Shown here in pieces: positions 59,578-64,000 of a DNA stretch of 64,000 nucleotides. The notes under the pieces are model-generated. The model searched no databases. It was not told the origin of the DNA and saw only the letters and a program-made list of their open reading frames with translations. This stretch comes from Caenorhabditis remanei. Its lineage: Eukaryota; Nematoda; Chromadorea; Rhabditida; Rhabditidae. The stretch lies in assembly GCF_010183535.1 (NCBI RefSeq), contig NC_071328.1:11408001-11472000 (forward strand), read 5' to 3'. The position numbers and the translations under genes are program-made. Position 1 is the first letter of the stretch. Each line of letters begins with the position of its first letter.

Positions 59578-62071
59578 TGTTATTGTTTTTTCCCTGAAAA
59601 AAAGATGCTGTTGAAAATGTATCAGCAAGAAAACGAAGATAGGAAGAGAACATCATGGGCGCCATAGAAAGATGAGTCAACATTTTGATATTTGGTGATA
59701 AAAAATTTTATATAACAAAAACTCTCATGTCTGGAGGAAGCGTGGCAACACGCATACGTATGGCCTTCGTTGTATACCACTTTCGACGAGAAATGTTTGT
59801 CGAAAATTTGGCCGATGCTGGTACTTTGAGAGTTACGGCGCGCCGAGTGACCTTAAAAATGGAGAATGGCAGTATTCGTAAATGTCCCTGTTTTCTCTAT
59901 TTAAAAAATGAATTTTAACTTCTCAAGTTGAAGCAAGTCAAGATGAGAAAAACAAGACAGTGCATAATCAAGAGAGCGCAGAGAAAACGAAAACGCTAGA
60001 AATTTGAATTTTAGCGGGCGCGAGGTGAGCGCTACGAGACCACGCCCGTAAATCGACAGAGGCACCTTCAACTTTAACCTTCAATAAACTTTCGATGCAC
60101 ATCAAAAAGTACATTTCAGAACAATCTTCGTCGGATAATATTTTGGAAACATTTTCGTTTGCCGAAATTTACGAAAATTTCGGTGCGGTGCGAAATTGCC
60201 GATTGGAAAAGGATAAGACCGTATGAACAGGAGAGAATCAAAGAAACGCATTTTCTCGCGTTACTTGTTTAGTCTGGGTTGACCGTCCGTGTCGTGTCAA
60301 TTTGAAAGTAACAAATTTCGAAAAATGAAGAAAGAATTTCGGAAACCAATCAATCAAATAAGTTCGAATACTGCATAGTGGAATTCATTTGAACTGATAA
60401 GATATTAGATAGGATATCAAATTACACAAAAAGTGTAAAAACGTTGCATCGTGAGGTGAAATATACGAGGTCTTGCTGGGTTCAAAAACGAGAAAAACGC
60501 TCCAAGCACATTCGAAGGGCAGAGGTCTCGGCTCTTGCGAGTTGCGCGCAGTGTGCGTGCTCTCTCGTCTCTTCTCTCTCAATGGGCACACTCTTAAGCA
60601 TTTTTCTTTCGTTTTTTATGCTCATAGGCACAGAGACTCGAGAAACAGAGAGTGAGAAGAAATGAGTGTATATGGTAAACAACATACAAACACATAACTT
60701 GGCAACATGCCTATTCAAAGAAAAATAGTGAGCGTAAATGAGAGAGTAGGATAGAGAAAAAGAGAGAAGGCCAAACATCTGAAAGACGAAAAGAGAGAAA
60801 GGTCGACCAGACGTATTTGACACAGGATGAATGAATTCTCAAAAGACGGCATCTGGCAGAGCAACCACAACGTTGACGCGGGAAAACAAAAGACAATAAA
60901 TCAATAGAAGACAAGGCATTTTCTCACATTCACACGTAGCGTCGCGTTGGAGATGTGCAGAAGAAGAAAGGAAAGCAATCGATTCCTAAAATATTAATCT
61001 GAATGAAAAGGAATGAGAAAAATGAGTCTCGACGTATTTTCCCTCCCTCGTTGTTACATTAAATCAGTGAAAAACAAGCGCATTAAATCGAGTGGAAAAA
61101 AGAGAGAAGAGATATTCAATCAAAATACGGAGAACAAATGAAAAATTCGAGTTTACAAATCCTACATGATGGAAAATTTCTGCATAAATTAACGGACCAG
61201 ATGTAAATATATAGCCTATCCACTTGTGGCCTTGGGAAAAGAGACATTTGAAATCTATTGTGAGAAAATGAAAGGAAGCGATAGGGTGAAACATCTTCAA
61301 AGGGCATATTGGATTACGAGAGATTAGACTGGTTTCGCAACGTTTGTCAATACGACTCCGATTATAACATCATATCCAAATATATTATTTGGATTTATGA
61401 AGATTCCAAATCTCATATACTTAATACTGAAACTAATTCTTCAAAACTAAGGCAGTTTTTCTTTTGCTCTGAGTGATCAAAAATCGGCGACACTCATTGA
61501 AATGGCAACAAATTACCAAGAAAGAGACACAGAATTCGCAACGAATTGAATTCGAAAATCGCAAAGAAGGCGGCGCAATTAGAAAAAGAGGAATGACCTT
61601 GGAATGAATGAACAAAAGGCGGAAAGAGTTGAAATTATGTGTACTTTCATTCAAAAAATATTGTTTGTTGTTTGTTGATGAAACGGAAATTGAGCTTATA
61701 CGACATGAGTTTGATTCTTTCGGGGTGTACTAGAAAAGGACGAACAATCAAAATAGGGATAACGTTTTCGAAACTATTTCGAAATGATTTTTTTTTGTTT
61801 CAACGCATCACTTTTCGTTCTCCTCCTACACAAAAAAAAAGAGAGAGGAATGTGAGAGAGGCAGAAAAAAGAGAAAGAGAATGAACAAACACACTCACAA
61901 AACTTTCTCATTCAAGCATCGCGGGGTTTGGAGTGGCTGGCGGACTAGAAAGTTCGCAACTTCTTAGTCCAGTGAATTTTATTTTATTTTTTGCATGCGT
62001 CCATTTTTCATTTTCTTGTTAAACAAACTATTTCAACAACTGATAGTGAGTGCTCAAATTTCAGGAGAGAA
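59578..62071. other. Divergent region upstream of lmn-1 and tin-13
   Basis: About 2.5 kb between outward-facing starts. Open frames up to 113 codons fall in GA- and CT-rich sequence and resemble no family. Probably the promoters of both genes. No repeat or RNA gene is recognised. Confidence 0.5.
62058..62064 (+). promoter_or_regulatory. Probable SL1 acceptor of tin-13
   Basis: ATTTCAG lies 7 bp before the ATG at 62072 with no upstream coding exon, the usual arrangement for a trans-spliced message. Confidence 0.5.
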
Positions 62072-62557
62072 ATGGATCAATTGCTCGATGTGGAAACGCT
62101 GAAGAAGCTGTCGCCTGAACAGCAAGAGCAAGTGATCTCCGGAGTCAAACAGCAGGCTGCCCTCGCCAACGCGCAGAATCTTGTCACAGTAAGTGAGATG
62201 ATCGATTAAGGCCATGAATGATTGATTCGTGGCTTTTATACGACGAGCAGATGAGACAGAAAAATAGAACAATGTTGTGATGGCTGAATTCAAAAAGATT
62301 CATGATGAAATTTCAAAAGATTTTTTCGTTAAAATGTATTATTTCAGGATATTTCGGAAAAGTGCACGAACAAATGCATCACAGCCCCAGGAAGTTCGTT
62401 AGCAAGCGGAGAGAAACAATGCCTTCAGAGGTGCATGGACCGTTTCATGGAATCGTGGAATCTTGTCTCACAAACTCTCCAAAAGCGTCTTCAGGAAGAA
62501 ATGGCATCATCAGGTGGAATGGGCGGTGGATTCGGTCAAGGACCATCTTTCTCGTGA
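62072..62557 (+). CDS. tin-13: Mitochondrial import chaperone Tim13
   Basis: Small intermembrane-space chaperone that, with Tim8, escorts hydrophobic precursors to the inner membrane. Two exons (62072-62188 and 62348-62557) encode 108 residues. The twin CX3C motif is visible as CTNKC and CLQRC, 15 residues apart, followed by [18 protein letters not shown] helix sequence. The C-terminus is Gly-rich ([16 protein letters not shown]). An AATAAA lies about 75 bp after the stop. The gene diverges from lmn-1 and is followed by another same-strand gene. Confidence 0.93.
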
Positions 62558-62889
62558 AAGTTCTTCAAACTTCAGTTTTTCTGTTATCGTTGATTTAAAA
62601 GTTTTTTCTCAAATTGTGTTCGGTAGGTAGATCAATAAACATTTCATTATACATTCGTTTTGATCTAAAAACGCGGCAATTACTAGCCATCGCAATTGTT
62701 TTCTGTTGGAGCGGCTTTTATTATTTCTTTTTTCACTTTCCAACGGTTCCATAGGGAAAAGCTGCGTTTATAGAAAAGAAATTCAATACGGCTTATTAAT
62801 AACAAAAATTTTTCTCTAGCGAGTCTTCTCCACTATACAGATTTTATTGAAAAATTCACCTGTTGAAAAATTAATAATTCTTTCTTAGG
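62558..62889. other. Gap between tin-13 and the membrane-protein gene
   Basis: Contains the tin-13 poly(A) signal near 62632 and, 250 bp later, a TTTCTTAG acceptor (62881-62888) next to the following ATG. The spacing allows an operon with SL2 addition, or separate promoters. Confidence 0.5.
62881..62888 (+). promoter_or_regulatory. Probable trans-splice acceptor of the membrane-protein gene
   Basis: TTTCTTAG lies 1 bp upstream of the ATG. Spliced-leader identity (SL1 or SL2) cannot be told from sequence. Confidence 0.45.
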
Positions 62890-63551
62890 ATGGCCAGTCT
62901 CATCAACATTCTGGGGCTCATGTTTAGTGTATACTTCTACACGTGGCTTCATCCTGATCTAAATGCTAATGTTCGAATAGGACTACATCGTTTCAAGGTG
63001 GATTGGATAATTTACATCGGATCAATTTTTTGTTTATTCCTGGGAGTGTGTGTCATTGCACCGAAGTACACTCGTCGCACCAATGCCCTTGCTGGAAATA
63101 TTGGAATGGCAGTTTGTTCAGTTCTTGTTGTTCTGAATCACTACTTGTTGGAAATTAAATGGGCGGTAAGAACACTCAAAATACAAAGTTTATAAGAAAT
63201 TTAATTTTCAGTGGTCAGGATTACTGTACATGACCAATATCGTATTCTATATATTGTTCATGGGAATGGCTATGATGGGACAAACCGGCACGTACTACTA
63301 CGATAGAAACCGAATCATCAGTATTTCAATTCCAGTCGTTTCTAATATTTTCGTGACTGGAATGTTGATCAGTGTGATTCAGGACACGGTATGTGTTATT
63401 ATATAAAAACTGAAATCGTCAAACTCTATTTCAGGGCTTCGCCGACACTGTTCCATGTATTTCTTTCGGAATTCACACATGCATGGCAATCCTGGCACAA
63501 GTATGCGGCCCACGCACTGAAACATGGAACTTTTTCGAGTTTTTGAATTAA
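62890..63551 (+). CDS. Multi-pass membrane protein of unknown function
   Basis: I do not recognise this gene with certainty. Three exons (62890-63165, 63212-63388, 63435-63551), all joined in phase 0, encode 189 residues. About five to six hydrophobic segments are visible: ASLINILGLMFSVYFYTW, WIIYIGSIFCLFLGVCVIA, NIGMAVCSVLVVLNHYLL, LLYMTNIVFYILFMGMAMM, ISISIPVVSNIFVTGMLISV and a shorter one near the C-terminus, which ends FFEFLN. The layout resembles small DRAM/FRAG1-like or TMEM membrane proteins, but no diagnostic motif is seen. It follows tin-13 on the same strand and may be co-transcribed. Confidence 0.75.
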
Positions 63552-64000
63552 CAAAAAAGAAGATAACCACTTTATTATTACGCAGTTTTTAACACGTTGT
63601 CATTTATTAACTTCCCACCTCAATCCGCTCAAAACAAGTATCTCAATCAATCACCCGTGTCAATCTCTCAATCTCTCAACCTGAAAATTCTTGTATTCTT
63701 CATCCATATTTCACAAATGAATATTTTAAGCTTTCGAGCGATTTTACTGAGATAGTTTTTAGAGCCTTCGGAGAACATCTGCATAGTTTTTAAAAATACT
63801 TTTCAAACCATCAGCTTGTTCCCAATTCATTCATTCAAGCGCCCGCTTTTTTTCAATACAAACTGGTGGCCGTGGAAGAGCGCGAGACAGCGTGGACGAG
63901 AAAACAGAGTGGCGGGAAACATTTGAGTTCAAATTGTTGGCGCCTCTCAGCTGAATCAGATTTTATCTCTCTGCAAGCTGAGAGTTTTATAGTTAAAAAT
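63552..64000. other. Downstream end of window
   Basis: AT-rich noncoding DNA with the 3' UTR of the membrane-protein gene. A GC-richer patch near 63860-63920 may belong to the promoter of a gene outside the window. No exon is supported. Confidence 0.4.

Noticed and set aside
59578..62071. Several 60-113-codon frames between lmn-1 and tin-13
   Set aside because: All fall in GA/CT-rich DNA, lie in competing frames and lack splice partners.

Overview
The window is animal nuclear DNA from a Caenorhabditis-type nematode. The base composition is AT-rich. Genes are dense, with many 44-60 bp introns ending in TTTCAG, and trans-splice-like acceptors lie just before several start codons. The genes themselves match worm families: a DUF1679/CHK kinase-like gene, a K2P (TWK) channel, a minimal telomerase reverse transcriptase, lamin ending CSIM, and ADAM10/SUP-17. 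From memory, the gene order sup-17, mfb-1, a Q-rich protein, trt-1, hlh-16, lmn-1, tin-13 and the neighbourhood of rps-15, cids-2, a DUS gene, a malate/lactate dehydrogenase and twk-30 are those of central C. elegans chromosome I. The species cannot be fixed from sequence alone; I infer a relative of C. elegans.

Layout. 0.5-4.6 kb: myosin I (hum-1), + strand. 4.9-6.8 kb: CHK kinase-like gene, - strand. 7.8-10.3 kb: a membrane-anchored phospholipase B-family protein that has lost its catalytic residues, - strand. 11.1-11.6 kb: rps-15, + strand. 11.9-12.7 kb: two inverted-repeat elements, one with an 8-bp target duplication. 12.9-13.8 kb: NDUFA4-like mitochondrial protein. 14.4-16.1 kb: INCENP (icp-1). 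16.3-19.9 kb: phip-1, whose first intron contains a whole K2P channel gene on the opposite strand. 20.5-23.1 kb: CTD-interaction-domain protein. 23.5-25.5 kb: tRNA-dihydrouridine synthase. 25.7-28.2 kb: malate/L-lactate dehydrogenase. 29.8-33.1 kb: ADAM10 (sup-17). 33.1-39.8 kb: a large gene-free stretch. 39.8-42.7 kb: atrogin/MAFbx F-box gene (mfb-1). 42.7-48.1 kb: gene-free and repeat-bearing. 48.1-52.3 kb: secreted polyglutamine protein with a cysteine-less glutaredoxin fold. 52.6-54.8 kb: telomerase reverse transcriptase (trt-1). 55.1-55.8 kb: hlh-16. 57.4-59.6 kb: lamin (lmn-1). 62.1-62.6 kb: tin-13. 62.9-63.6 kb: an unrecognised multi-pass membrane protein.

The genes are mostly housekeeping or developmental genes that share chromatin rather than one pathway. 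Possible operon-like pairs are phip-1/icp-1 (189 bp apart), cids-2/DUS and tin-13/membrane protein. trt-1 and hlh-16 diverge from a gap of about 320 bp. No single new system is evident. The most interesting items are the catalytically dead phospholipase B, the K2P channel with two fibronectin III domains nested inside phip-1, the redox-dead glutaredoxin domain on a polyQ protein, and several well-bounded miniature inverted-repeat elements.
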